Notes: generated by a model from the sequence alone, not told the origin. A DNA stretch of 64,000 bases from Nymphaea colorata (GCF_008831285.2 NC_045146.1:18841149-18905148); one strand, 5' to 3'. Positions 10,651 to 21,992 are shown, counted from the first letter of the stretch. Made by a program: numbers and translations.

Positions 10651-12012
10651 GGTAAGTGATTTTGGACATAGGCAAAAGAGGATGATTCTAGCAAATGAAC
10701 AAAAGTCTTGTTTTTACAGCTTCACAATACTAATTAATCTTAGTTTGGGAAAACCTAAGAGTTTAAGACTCCCATGGTAACCATTATTACTTAATACTGT
10801 ATGCAACTACCGAAGTGAATGGCAATTTGACAAGTATATTTGTATTTTTTTCTTAAAGAAACCATAGAAATCGTATTTTACATCCTTTTCCTTTGAAGTA
10901 GATGCTGGATTTTACAATAAAAACATTGCATGCTTGCCCACAGACAATGAGAATTAAGATAACCAAACGGACGAATAAGTGTTTATTTGCATAGTTGACA
11001 AAGCCTATTCCTTTGTGTGCTTTGTAAGAATAAGAGCTCAAGGTTTTCCAGCTGACTCGGAATCTCGATCCCAAAGGTGGTCTTGACATTTGTCCAATCC
11101 AATGAATATGCCTCCACCCACTGATTTAGCTTGGCTTTTTCCTTCTCCATTAGTTACATTGGCCAAATCAAACTTTGTTTTCCACCAGCATCCTCACCAC
11201 CGTGATTTTTGTATGTGGAAACAATGTCAAATATCGGTTAATAAAAAGCAATGATTTGACAATGTGAACTCAATTAGTGCCAAATTAAAAAAGTAAGACG
11301 AGAAAAATTGCCAACTCCTTAAACTCTTTCTTGAATATCAAAACTTAAAATATGAAACTTCTACTAATAAATGAGCAGGATATGACCAACATATAACTAA
11401 TGATTTAATGGGCCTCTTTTTTAATCTCTGCGCTTGAACACATAAGCATAATTAAGATCTTCTCTCAAAATTTGGTGCATTTCCACTACCAATTGCACAT
11501 TCACTTTATTGAGGTCAAATTTTAGTGCATATTCAATTTGAAGATACTGAATCTGCTCCTTTCCAAATTGGGAAAAGAGTCGTTAACGTCTTAACCCAAA
11601 CCTAATGCAGTTGGCACCACTACAAACTTAAATTACCACCAGTTACCCTTTGATTGGACAAAAAATCCTGAATCTACTAGGTCCATCTTATTGCTGTGAA
11701 ATTTGCTTGTCACTTTCCGAATCATAATTGCAAGAAAAAATTGCATATTAATGAATATACATAGCTTGCAAAACTTGAGTATCTTTCTAGATAAAACAGG
11801 GAATTTGGGGCCATTTTAAGTTTATGTAGAAAAAAAAAACCTCAATCATAATAAGAATGTAAAAGAAATATTTGAAATTTATCTCAATGAAACAAGGCAA
11901 AACCGTCATCATCTCCACCCAAACAAAATGTAAAGACTAAAATCCAGATACACTAAACATCAACTCGATACTGAGGAGAACCTAGAAATTCCAAACGAAA
12001 AGAAAATCTAGC
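10651..12012. other. AT-rich intergenic DNA
   Basis: No gene or repeat recognised. It separates the truncated RING copy from the promoter of the intact gene. Confidence 0.45.
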
Positions 12013-12561
12013 AAAGGTACCAGCCGCTAGCCCTTAAGAGTGGAAAAAGCATTCAAAAGGGTTCCCTATCAGCACTGTGGAGGAAAAAATAACAAAATAA
12101 GAGAAGAATGGGACTGCTCTCACCCAGCCACTGTACATAAAAAATATCAGTGGACAATGGCCAAGAGAGAGAAAGAGAAAGAGAGAGACTCATGTATGGC
12201 CACTGACGTCTAGTGAGTGTCCTTACTGGGATTTTGATGCTGCCTCAGGAAATTTATCTAGGATAAAAATCGATTTCTTAAAAAAAATATGCACAAAAAT
12301 CAGAAGCTATTTCACAACATAAAAATTAGGAAAAAATAGGGAAAATTTAAATATGTAAGAAAGTAATAATCCCAACATCAAAAAACTAAACAAATAAGCA
12401 ACAAATAAAAAAAAAATTGAAAACAAGCAATTTGTCATTAAAGTAGATGAAAAGCCACTTAAAACACATTTTTTTCATTTTGGCTTTTTTCCAAAAATGG
12501 TGGGGTTTTAAAGTTTAAAATCATGACTTGTTTTTTCTGTTTTATGCATATTTAAAAATTA

Positions 12562-12592
<31 letters not shown>

Positions 12593-12829
12593 TTTTATGA
12601 CTATGGCCTAAACCACATTCATATTTGTTATTTTCTTCTAAATCTAACGTGCAAATTGGCAAGTTAACAATAAAAATGTCAAAGGCATCTCCACTTATTA
12701 ATTTAGTTATAATGGCTTAAGACTATAAATACCGGGCCTGAGGGAGTCCAATGTCCTCACCGAGTAAAAGAGGAAAAAAAGAAACCTTAGACTTCTTCTG
12801 CCAACCATTTCTTTCTTCCAAAGAGAGAG
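12013..12829 (+). promoter_or_regulatory. promoter and leader of the RING-H2 gene
   Basis: A TATA box (TATAAATA) lies at 12724-12731, about 100 bases upstream of the ATG. An (AC)n run is at about 12562-12589. Most of the region is also present inverted at 9346-10129, and its proximal part directly at 10130-10326. The leader is rich in CTTCTT and ends in AAAGAGAGAG just before the start codon. Confidence 0.65.
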
Positions 12830-13471
12830 ATGGAGATTGACATCAAAGTGAGGGGCTCCATTGCAAAAATGAAGCCCCCCGAAAATGTTCACCCAGCAGA
12901 GAGCGGGTTCCTAGTAAATATAGGGTTCTTCCTGGAAGATACGTTGAACGTCTTCGGGGAAGATGGTGAGGTGACAAAGAGCCAATGCTGCTATGAGCAG
13001 AAGATGATCACCAGGTATTCTATGCAAATTTCTGATGTTAGTTATTTGGAGCAACTGGCCTACAATGCCCTCCATGTTGACATGGATATGGATCCCGAGG
13101 CTGCAGAGAAGGCGAAAGCTGAGGTTGCTAGAACCATTATGAACAAGATAGAGGAGGTCAGGAACGGCAACCCATCTCTTTGGACTGTCTTTATGGAGAT
13201 GCATGTACAATGCACGATAGATATAAGTGATGAAGAGGCTGGTGAACCTAGTGGCGAACATGGCTGCGATCGGCTCCTCGAGCGCCTTGGCGATGATGAG
13301 TGTGCCATATGCTGTGAAGAGTTCGACTCGACCGATGATATTGTCGTCACCACATGCCACCATACTTACCATCGTTTATGTCTTTTCAAGTGGCTGTTCC
13401 GTGGAACTTACTCTTGCCCAACCTGCCGATCGGACTTGGCTTCAGTCGCTGACTGCCGATTTAAATTTTGA
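12830..13471 (+). CDS. RING-H2 zinc-finger protein, probable E3 ubiquitin ligase
   Basis: The single exon encodes 213 residues. The C-terminal part has a complete RING-H2 finger: C158 and C161, C176, H178, H181, C184, then C196 and C199, with spacing C-x2-C-x14-C-x-H-x2-H-x2-C-x11-C-x2-C. Such fingers bind two zinc ions and recruit an E2 enzyme to ubiquitinate a partner. The N-terminal 150 residues have no family I recognise. They include an acidic-to-helical stretch, DMDMDPEAAEKAKAE, around residues 84-98. There is no transmembrane segment, so it is not a typical membrane-anchored ATL protein, and a cytosolic or nuclear location is likely. The ATG is supported by the TATA box about 100 bases upstream and by conservation with the truncated duplicate at 10327. 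Confidence 0.75.
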   Translation: MEIDIKVRGSIAKMKPPENVHPAESGFLVNIGFFLEDTLNVFGEDGEVTKSQCCYEQKMITRYSMQISDVSYLEQLAYNALHVDMDMDPEAAEKAKAEVARTIMNKIEEVRNGNPSLWTVFMEMHVQCTIDISDEEAGEPSGEHGCDRLLERLGDDECAICCEEFDSTDDIVVTTCHHTYHRLCLFKWLFRGTYSCPTCRSDLASVADCRFKF

Positions 13472-15105
13472 CAGATGGTTGCGTCCCCGTTTTTGCCTTG
13501 TGCAAATTGGCTTGGAGTTCTGTGTTATGCAATTGTTAGTTTGTTTTCAAATGATATTGCAGTGTTATGTTGGTTAGTCATCATGCTTTCTCACGTCAAC
13601 TTACATTTTTGATATTTTATGGGCAAAACTCATTTTCTTATGATCAGAAGACTCGAACATTTTATATATGATCATTCAACTTGCTTGGTTAAGAGTTGTG
13701 GTTTGAGCAAGAAATTCAGAAAATAGTTCTCATTTTGGTTGCAATTCACATTCTTGTGGCCTATGCTTACATCTCATGATTTGATCATTACGAGGCAAGG
13801 AGAGTTGCAATTTGGGAATGCCAATTTATTTTGTTTTAGATGTTAATATCCTTTGTGGTTTTTATAGATTAAAGACTAATCGGTTGTTTTCCTTGTCTTA
13901 AGACAGGCCTCATAAAAGCAGTAAATAGTAAATTAAAATAGTAATTTGTCAATAATTGGGCGGAAACAAGAAAAATAAAAAACAAGAGAAAGGAAAATAA
14001 AATGGATTATCAAATACAAGAAAATTCTCTTCACAAACCTTTCAGATCCCCCATGCATGATATGTTGCCTTACCCATTTGAGGGTAGTTGTCGTGCACAA
14101 GCCCATGCATATAACCAGCTTCATCAATAGAGAACGAGTGAAACTGCCATGATGTAATTGAGTGTTCACAAAATTAGTGTGAAGCTTTAGACATCACAGT
14201 ATGTTCCAATATAAACCCAATTCTTAATTGTGAAGTCATAATAGGCAAGTCGACGCAGTTGTGGCAGTTCATATTCCCACTTGAACTTTCTCAAAAATCT
14301 AGTTCGCTTTCGTGCAAGAAATCACTTCTTCAAAAGCTTTGGAAGGATGCGAGGCGATCTTTGCTTGAAGAGCATGAGTTAGAAATGAAGCACTTCAGCT
14401 AATAAGGAAGTTGCTGGAAAGGCATTAAGATACTTGATCTAAATAGAATTTCATTAAAGTTGGCAGCAACACAAAATTGCAAACACAGACTAAAAACATT
14501 GCATAAGTGGCCAGCTTCATCATTGTCCTACACAGTGGCATTTTTTAATTTCATTGACAGTCTATTGATTTTTGCAAAAATTACTAAACACATCTACTAG
14601 TTGAGTTTGACCCTATGTACATGTTTGAGGATGTTGAAATGACAAAAATGCCCTTAAAAAACAAAGAAGATAAACGTTTTGTGAAGATCGCCAGATCAAA
14701 ACTTTTTGCAATCAGTTTTTTAGTTTTGTTGCATAGATGTTTCTCACGAAGTTTCTTTCTCCTTCCTCGCAAATGAACAAATCAAGCCATGCCAGGAAAT
14801 CTATTTTGGAGCGTCTTATCAAATCTTGAAAAGATGCCAATTTATTGCTTTAAAAAAACATATTATATACAAAATCTGGAATCTTTTTCAAAACATAAGA
14901 CACGAACAGAACGCCATATATCCGCCCCTTAAAGCACCAGGCCTTACCGGGAATCTAACTAAAAAAGAACACAATTACCATATGAATCTGGCCCACAAAA
15001 TTCTTAAATATATGTAAATAATTTTATATTGGATTTTAATCATTAGATGGATTGGCCTCATTCCATTTTTAACATTATTGACTTTTCTTTTGTTTTTCCT
15101 TTCCA
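13472..15105. other. intergenic DNA including RING gene 3' flank
   Basis: Downstream of the RING gene. No further coding signal was recognised; short open frames lack domains. Confidence 0.45.
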
Positions 15106-15300
15106 CACTACAAGAAAATCACATCTATATATTTTTGCAAATGTGCCGGTGATTTTCACCGAGCAAAAGCTATAGTGGTTTTACAACTTCCCTTGGAAAA
15201 TTTTGAGCCAGAAAATCCATATCAGTGAAAAAAATCACCAGTATGTTGCCTTCCTAAGGAATTTCGCTACACCGGTGATTTTATCACCGGCTTGGGATGT
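15106..15300 (+). mobile_element. CACTA-type transposon terminus (relic)
   Basis: The sequence CACTACAAGAAAATCA at 15106 is the typical end of plant CACTA (En/Spm) elements. It is followed by repeated subterminal motifs around CCGGTGATTTTCACCG and CCGGTGATTTTATCACCGG. No matching opposite end (TTTTCTTGTAGTG) and no transposase were found nearby, so this is probably a solo or decayed end. Confidence 0.55.
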
Positions 15301-15479
15301 ACAAGTCAATTCATGGATGGATATAAATCTCAGACATATGAATCTGGATAAAATTGTTTGACCGTAAGTATAAACATAATCTATACAAAAACTTAATTTT
15401 TCTTATTCGCTCCTTTATTCTTAAAGGTCCATAAAGAAATTTCTTTACAATCTTTATCAATGATAACGTGTGTTAAAAA

Positions 15480-16430
15480 AAAACTCCCCCATATAGTAAG
15501 GGTGGGCATTGGGCCCCGGGGGCCATCGTGCTTTCGGCCCCCCACCTTGGTATGGACGCAAGCCTAACAATTTTTTTCAATTTTTAATATTATATATAGG
15601 TATATAGCCTCTTACGAGGCAAGATGCGAGGCGAGGCGTTAATTGAAACGTAAGCTTCACGGACAAATTTGTGAATTATATAATATTTATAACAGTAACA
15701 AAAAAACTGAAAAAAATGACTATAATCCTAAGCATATCAATAAAAAATAATACACAACATATGCAAACCACAATAATTTGTAAATCCAAATAAATACAAT
15801 GTCATAACATATATACCACAAAGAGTGCACAACCTGTCCTAAACAATTAAATGTCATAGAATTATTATTGAAAAACAAATAACGAAAATTAGGTAAATCA
15901 TGGAGAATAAGTAAATAACAAGTATTGTTGAACAATAATATGAGCATATTGAAATATGTATATGTAGAAAAATTTTAAAAAGTAACTAATTTTTCTAATT
16001 ATCAAGTGATATGCAACAAAGTTCAAATTATTTTTGTAGGTAATTGGTCAATTGTATCTTCATCATTGTCATCTTCTTTAATGGACAACAGTTCATCATC
16101 ATTTGAATCGTCCAGAATTGGTTCATCTTCTTCTTCAATTGCTTCATCATCAAAACTCTCATGTTCGAAATCTTTTATTATTGTTTTACCTTCATCATCA
16201 AAACTGCCTATATTAGAGGCATGCACGTTTTTGTTCTTGGCTTCTTAATCTATGTTGTATAAGGTATACCACAAAAGAGAGAATTCAGATAGATACAGTT
16301 TCCACAAGCTGCACATTAAACAACAAACACCACCATCGCGTTGCATCTCTCAAGTTCAACCAAAGAAAAACAATGTGAATATGTTGGTATGGGTCTAGAG
16401 GGCCTAAAAGAAGAAGCACCTGACATATCA
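15480..16430. other. unassigned repeat-like DNA with an acidic open frame
   Basis: It starts with AAGGGTGGGCATTGGGCC, which resembles hAT-type ends, and contains GCGAGGCGAGGCG near 15630. At 16023-16226 the minus strand has an open frame rich in Asp and Glu (DDEAIEEEDEPILDDSNDDE). I do not recognise it. It could be a remnant of a transposase tail or simple TCATCA repeats read as codons. Confidence 0.3.
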
Positions 16431-16434
16431 AGCA

Positions 16435-17173
16435 AGCCTTGGGAAACTGTATGTTGCCACCATGGCACACAATCATATGACAAATAATGCACTAATGCAG
16501 CATGTTGTTGATACAGTATACTGCACCAATCTGTTTTTCACTTCAGAAGTGAAGAATTTACATAGTAATTAAGGCTATAGAAATAACTCATCAATACCAC
16601 TTCTTTCATTTGATTTCACTTTTCACCAGTAATCACCACACAAACAACTACCACCGTTAAAATGTGCATCCCTCACAACGATTTCTCGTTCCACAATCTT
16701 TGATATCAACTTAGTAGCCATGGAGAGAAAGAGATTGAAAGAGAGAGACTTACTCGTTCCACAATCTTTGATATCAACTTAGGAGCCATGGAGAGAAAGA
16801 GATTGAAAGAGAGAGACTTACAGCAAAGGGATTTTTGAGTTTGACGTTGGGCGATGGCTTCAAGTCTCTCCACCAGCGTGCGACCGTTGAACTTCAGAGG
16901 TGGTTTGGGAATGAGAATAGGGGGTAAGTGCAAACCGTTTTCATCATTTTAACGGTGGTAGTTGTTCGTGTGGTGATTACTGGTGAAAAGTGAAATAAAA
17001 TGATAGAAGTGGTATTGATGAGTTATTTCTATAGCCTTAATTACTATGTGAATTCTCTACTTTTGAAGTGAAAAACAGATTGGTGGGGTATACTTATCAA
17101 CTACATGCTGCATTAGTGCATTATTTGTCATATGATTGTGTGCCATGGTGGCAACATACAGTTCTCCAAGGCT
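16435..17173. mobile_element. foldback element with about 230-bp inverted arms
   Basis: Left arm 16435-16664 and right arm 16944-17173 are inverted copies, from AGCCTTGG...ACTGTATGTTGCC inward to CACCGTTAAAATG. The about 280-bp spacer holds two direct copies of a 66-base unit (about 16685-16751 and 16752-16817) containing TTCCACAATCTTTGATATCA. No transposase is present. The shape is that of a foldback or MITE-like element. No target duplication was identified. Confidence 0.7.
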
Positions 17174-17733
17174 CGATAGAACTGTGGTTAATTAGGGCTA
17201 AGTGTGAAGCTTGGGCATTTTTATTTAATTTTAATTTTTTTTAATTAAAATAAATAAACTGTCCTTGAAGTGTATGCCTCACAAGCATTGCATACGCGTC
17301 TACCAGAAGCGTGCACTTCAAAATTGAATCGTTTCAATTTTGTAAGAAGCGTACGCTTCTTACAACATTGATTACGACCACCAGGGGTAGAGGGAAGGGG
17401 GGCCGCCTAGGCTTTTTGGCATAGTTAGTCCTAACTTTTTCATAATGAGTCATGACCTTTCAAGAAGTCCTGACCTCACGCCAATCCCAAGCAGACTTTC
17501 TTAAGGTGGGACGTGTTCCAGGCAATCGATCGGAGGCATGGCTCCACCCCTGCAAAGTGAAAAAAAAATTACATTAACAAAATTAAAAAATTTTAGTTGC
17601 ATTATGTATTCGAATTTAGTTTGGTCTTATCTGAATAAGTTCGTTCGACTGTTTGACCCGCCCCTAAAAAAAATTCTCGTTCTGCCCCTGTCTAAGATTA
17701 GAGACTTGTATTCACACACACACACATATATAA

Positions 17734-17770
<37 letters not shown>

Positions 17771-18150
17771 ACTCGAATCTTTATAAGGTTTTAAAATTGA
17801 TTGTCTAAAAATGTTCAGCTAATAAACGGGTAGTTTACGTTTTAAAAATTAAAAAGATTTGGATAAAGCTAACGTCAATATGGTCAATTTTTTTGAAACA
17901 TATGGAGATGCAAATAACGCAAAAACATTACACATAAGGGTGAAAAATCTTTTACTAATGTGCGTTAATGTCTCTTATTTTAGGTTGCACCGATGGTATC
18001 AAAGATGAATGCGCCCAGCTGGTTGACCGAAAAAAAGAACAATGGAAATGATTAATACGAAGGTAAAGCTTATAAGTAGACAAACCAACTGTTGCTCGGC
18101 AAGTTAGAGTCCATGGATAGATTTTGGAGAGCAGCCATGGCATTAATTGC
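17174..18150. other. intergenic DNA with CA/TA microsatellite
   Basis: Contains repeated GCGTACGCTTCT-like segments at 17290-17365 and a CA then TA microsatellite at about 17711-17770. No gene recognised. Confidence 0.4.
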
Positions 18151-18152
18151 TG

Positions 18153-18580
18153 GATTGGGATGTCAGTGGATTCGATTTAATTAGATATATTATTTATCAT
18201 AATCAATTGAATGGATTGCTCAAATATTTGGATTCGTTGCCATATATATCTAAATCCAATTTTCAAATTCACTGAATCTCTAAATCCAATTTTCAAATTC
18301 ACTGAATCTCAATTCAACTTTTAAATTCACAACTGACTTTAAAAATATGCTATAAACCAACTTTAAAAATGCAAAGATATTTGGTAGATGAAAATTTAAT
18401 TTTTTCTAAGTTGATGTTTATTATTCGATCAAATATTTAAAAGTGAATGTGAATCCAAGCAAATGTCACTTGTGAACGAATCCATTGTAGATTTATTTTC
18501 TTTCTAATTCTTTACTTTTTGAAGCAGTTTGGTTAAATACTATATTCAAATCCATTCTATTGACATTCCTATTGCATGGT
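18153..18580. mobile_element. hAT-like non-autonomous relic
   Basis: The left end GGGATGTCAGTGGATTCGAT and the right end, inverted, AGGAATGTCAATAGAATGGA are imperfect inverted repeats of the type seen at 56344-56759. The interior is AT-rich with GAATC motifs. Flanking TTGCTGG and TTGCATGG are only an imperfect duplication. Confidence 0.4.
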
Positions 18581-18834
18581 CTTCTACAGCAAAGCTTGTT
18601 AGGGGGTTTACTCACAACCTCCGCTCGTTCTTGAGCTAAGTTTAGACAAGTAAAGATGGAGTAGCTCGCAGTACCGGTGCTACATATAGGTTGGTGACCA
18701 ACAATAAAATTTTTATTTATTTTTAGATAGATGTCTTATAATTATTTATTTATTTATATATATTATGTTTTTTGAAGAATAAGAATTTTTATAATAGTGC
18801 TTAAAAAAAATTCTGACTCCACCTCCACCACTAA

Positions 18835-19229
18835 CACTTTGTTTGGTTGGAGGGAAAGGAAGGGATGAAAAGGGAGGGAAATGAAAGGAAAGGAAAGAGA
18901 AAGGGAAGGAAATGAAACCGAATGGAAAGGAATGGAAAGAGTTGATTAAAAAGCTTGTTTGGATAAAGAGAAAAGGAAAATGAATGAAACAAAAAAAAAA
19001 AACTAAATAGGAAAGGAAAGGAGGGGTAATGTGGAAATAAAAAATTCTTTCACTTACCTTCCTTTCATTTCCTTCTCAATCCGTCCTCTCCCTTTCCTTT
19101 TTTTTTCTTTCCATTCCCTTGCAGCCAAACACCTTTTGCTTCTTTCCCTCCATTTTCCTTCTTTCTAATTAGCTAACCAAACAAATAAGGGATTGCAATT
19201 CCTCTCTTTTCCTCCTACTAAACAGGCCC
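18835..19229. mobile_element. Tourist-like MITE, purine-rich, TAA target duplication
   Basis: The element is 395 bp and flanked by TAA (18832-18834 and 19230-19232). Its ends are CACTTTGTTTGGTTGGAGGG and, inverted, GGGCCTGTTTAGTAGGAGG. The left half is almost all purine on the plus strand (GGGAAAGGAAGG motifs) and the right half almost all pyrimidine, so it can fold back. A 3-bp TAA duplication fits PIF/Harbinger-derived Tourist MITEs. It is the same family as 31369-31840. Confidence 0.7.
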
Positions 19230-19559
19230 TAATAGCTGGATCCATTTTAGATAAACATAGTACAATTTTTTAAACATTTAAATACTTTTCACTTACCATT
19301 TTATTTTATTTTTTCCATCACCCCAACTTTAGCAATATTTAGCAAATTTGGCTTCATCACACTTTCATCACACTTACGTGTGTAAGGAAAAAGAGACAAA
19401 TGATAGGACAACCTTTTTTTCTCACGAGATACTTAACCTAATTGTACTCGTGATAATTTTTAAAAGCAAAAAATGATTTTGGAAGACAGAATCTGAACTT
19501 TTAAATTAATAGTAAAAAAACTTAAGTGCATTTTTTATCAACTTACTTTTTTATTATCG

Positions 19560-20234
19560 CCTCGAAATTGTAGATGCAGTTTTAAAGAATTTGTTTTTAC
19601 CCCAAACACGTTTTTTTCTTGTTTCCTTTTGAAGTTTTTTTTTCGAAAATCTTCTTAATGATGTTTGACTTCTGACTTCTGTACCTATTAATATCTTGAA
19701 AAAGGATCCCAAAATTGATTTCCAGATTGCTGAATACCAGGTCGGGACTGTATAGACAATGGAGTGGGTGGTTGCTCAGAGAACAAGTCATGCGGAGAAA
19801 TATGGGGAAGACGCGCTCTTCTTGCCCATCGACCACAGAAAGCTCTAGAGCGATCTCCTTCCTTCTACATTCTTCTTTTAACGGTTTCTGGTTTTTGCCT
19901 ACGGACACGGTGGCCGCCGTTAGAGAGACGAAAGGGATCAAGTGGACGAATCTAGAGAGATGAACCCCCACCGTCTCCATCTCCATCTGCTTGTCCCTCT
20001 ACAAATACCGTAATTGAGCTTTCGGGAAATCATCAGGCTCGTATTTCTGCTCGCATTCGGTCATCTCCATCGGCGTCTTCCTCTATAAGCACCTTAATTG
20101 ATCTTTCGAGGAGGTATCAGTCTCGTGTTTCTGCTCGTATTGGGTAAAGATTGCTTTCGGTATCTATTAAGCGCTTCTGATTGCTTGGCAGCGGAAGGGA
20201 GAGGGTGGGTCGTGACGTGAAGGAAGGGAAGAAG
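19560..20234 (+). promoter_or_regulatory. promoter and leader of the intact sHSP gene, with a tandemly duplicated core
   Basis: Two adjacent, related units of about 85 bases precede the gene: about 19974-20060 and 20061-20144. Both carry CATCTCCATC, a TATA-position motif, TAATTGAKCTTTCG, ATCAG, TCTCGT or GCTCGT, TTTCTGCTCG and ATT(C/G)GGT. Unit 1 has CTACAAATACC at the TATA position and unit 2 has CTATAAGCACC (TATAAG at 20084). The other sHSP copies have one such unit. No perfect heat-shock element was seen. Confidence 0.6.
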
Positions 20235-21069
20235 ATGAGGGCATCTTTCTTGTTGTTGGTAATGGCGTCGTTGTTGGTGGGGTTGGTGTTCCTGCCGGAG
20301 ACGGCGAGGGGGCTGCTGCCCTACAGTAGGCTATGGGACATGATGGTTCCTCCGGAAGCGGTCGATCCCTTCAGGATCCTGGAGCAATCCCCCTTTACGG
20401 TCCCCAAGTCTCTGGATACGACCGTGACCCTTGCCCAGGCCGATTGGAAGGAGACCCCTCTTGCACATTTCATCACCCTAGACGTCCCTGGTACGCAGCT
20501 TCTTCTTCTTCCTCTCAGTTGGTGTGATTCGCTTGGTGTTTATCCTTCTGTTTTTTTCTTTTTTACAATTGGTATCATGGATTTAAACACCAAAAAATAG
20601 AAAGATTGGATGGCGGTGCTCCCGCTCTCTGTCTCTCTTGTTCTTTTGGTTTTCTGAAATTGGCACGAATGATTTTTTTTTTCTCCAAGAAATGGAAGAA
20701 GAGAAAAGTAGAGCTGAAGAAGAGTGATGTTTGGGAATGTGGATTGCAGGGGTGAAGAAGGAGGACATAAAGATCGAGGTGGAGGAGGGAAGAGCACTGA
20801 GGATCAGCGGCGAGAGGAAAGGGGATGAGGAGAAGGAGGCGGAAGGCGACACGTGGCACCGGGTGGAGAGGCCTGTCGGCAAGTTCTGGCGGCAGTTCCG
20901 GCTACCCTCCAATGCCAACTTGGACGCCATCAAGGCGCACCTGGAGAATGGTGTGCTCAAGGTAACCATCCCCAAACTGGCGGAAGCGAAGACGAAGCAA
21001 CCGAGGGTCATTGACATCGTGGAGGATCGGTCTGCTGGCGACATCAGGGCCACCAAAGCCGATCTGTAA
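20235..21069 (+). CDS. small heat-shock protein, ER-type (HSP20/alpha-crystallin), two exons
   Basis: Join 20235-20490 and 20750-21069 (GT donor 20491, AG acceptor 20748-20749), giving 191 residues. Small heat-shock proteins are ATP-independent chaperones that hold unfolding proteins. Residues 1 to about 26 form a signal peptide ([17 protein letters not shown]). The alpha-crystallin domain spans about 65-162, with DWKET at 70-74, TLDVPG at 81-86, FWRQFRLP at 131-138 and the family signature GVLKVTIPK at 153-161. An I-x-I-like VIDI follows at 172-175. The C-terminus is KADL, similar to K/HDEL ER-retrieval signals, which with the signal peptide suggests the ER lumen. The first ATG after an upstream open stretch was chosen because the duplicates share it. 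An intron inside the domain is unusual for plant sHSPs, many of which are intronless. Three broken relatives lie at 0.5, 3.4 and 34.6-51.7 kb. Confidence 0.88.
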
Positions 21070-21685
21070 TGAAACCGGTAGCTGTGATTGCTCTGCTCCG
21101 GCTTGCTATGCATTGCTCTGTTCGATTAAGTACAGCTAGTTTGTGCTGAAGGAGAACGTTTTTTGTAATGGAACGGATTTTGTGAACAAGAAATAATAGA
21201 GAAGGCTTTTAGTCTTGCTGTTAAGCTTTTTATCTCTATCCTTCCTTCTCGTCTTGCTTACCAGTTCTACTGAGCTTGCTATTGAAGCATGCTGGTCTTC
21301 AATCTCATGGAAATGCTCGCTCTGTCATGTATAGTTCTCAAGGTTGAACTGCGGAATGTGAGTGCTAATATTAGCTTGACGCATGTAGTATGGTGACTTC
21401 TTATTTGTCAACCTATATAAGCTGTTTTCTTTGTTTCTTTGGCCTTGTTATAGTCACTTCTTTTGTCGGATGTTCCCTGTGATTTGGCTGACGAGCTGTT
21501 GAAGAAAATGAAATGCGAGGCTGCTTCCAATTTGAACCTTACTCTGTTGTTTATAGCCTAGCAACAATCATTATAAAGAAGAAAAGCAAATTGTCAAACT
21601 GCACACGCACTTGCAGCAACTGTTTTGGCATGTAGCCAACCTGTGGCATCTGTACCTAACATATTTCTGTCAACTCACTCATTTT
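21070..21685 (+). other. 3' flank of the sHSP gene, shared with copy 3
   Basis: ATGAAACCGGTAGC through GTACAGCTAGTTTGTGCTGAAGGAGAA matches 51722-51810 behind the broken copy 3. A poly(A)-signal-like AATAAT lies near 21191. Matching AAATTGTCAAACTG at about 21587 and 52058 shows that the duplication extends to the neighbouring peroxidase. Confidence 0.55.
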
Positions 21686-21992
21686 CTGGCCGACTGTGTG
21701 TGCGCCTGAGAGGCAAACATCTCCATCTGAATAAATCCCTAGTTGGTGAACATGGTGGTGATGGCGTCCTTATCTTCAAAAGAAGCCGGGGAGCTCATTG
21801 TTTGCAGCAACCCGAAGGGATGTTACCGAGTCCCACCCTTCTACTACCACTGAATAAGTTGGTCCTCCCATCTACAAGAAACACATCATCAACCTGTGTT
21901 AATCGCAAACCAGCACATCCATTTATTTATATAGAGAGAGTTGGAGGGAGAGAAGCATACTGCAACAACAGAGTCACGAGCAGCAATGTCAT
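21686..21992 (-). pseudogene. class III peroxidase fragment (exon 2 end, intron 2, exon 3 start)
   Basis: On the minus strand this matches 52965-53260 of the intact peroxidase at 52589-54193. IAARDSVVA ends the exon-2 part at a GT donor. The intron with TATATAAATAAATGG follows, then the start of exon 3 with LGG replaced by MGG. The exon parts contain frameshifts, and the rest of the gene (signal peptide, both heme histidine regions) is missing. Retention of the intron shows a genomic, not RNA-mediated, copy. It lies about 600 bases behind the intact sHSP, as the intact peroxidase does behind sHSP copy 3. Confidence 0.8.

Noticed and set aside
16006-16248. Serine-rich plus-strand frame
   Set aside because: Low-complexity TCATCA repeats, with no domain and no promoter.
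19840-20234. Heat-shock elements upstream of the intact sHSP
   Set aside because: Only partial matches such as TTCGGGAAA and GAATCTAGAGA were found. No run of three alternating GAA/TTC units was convincing by eye.
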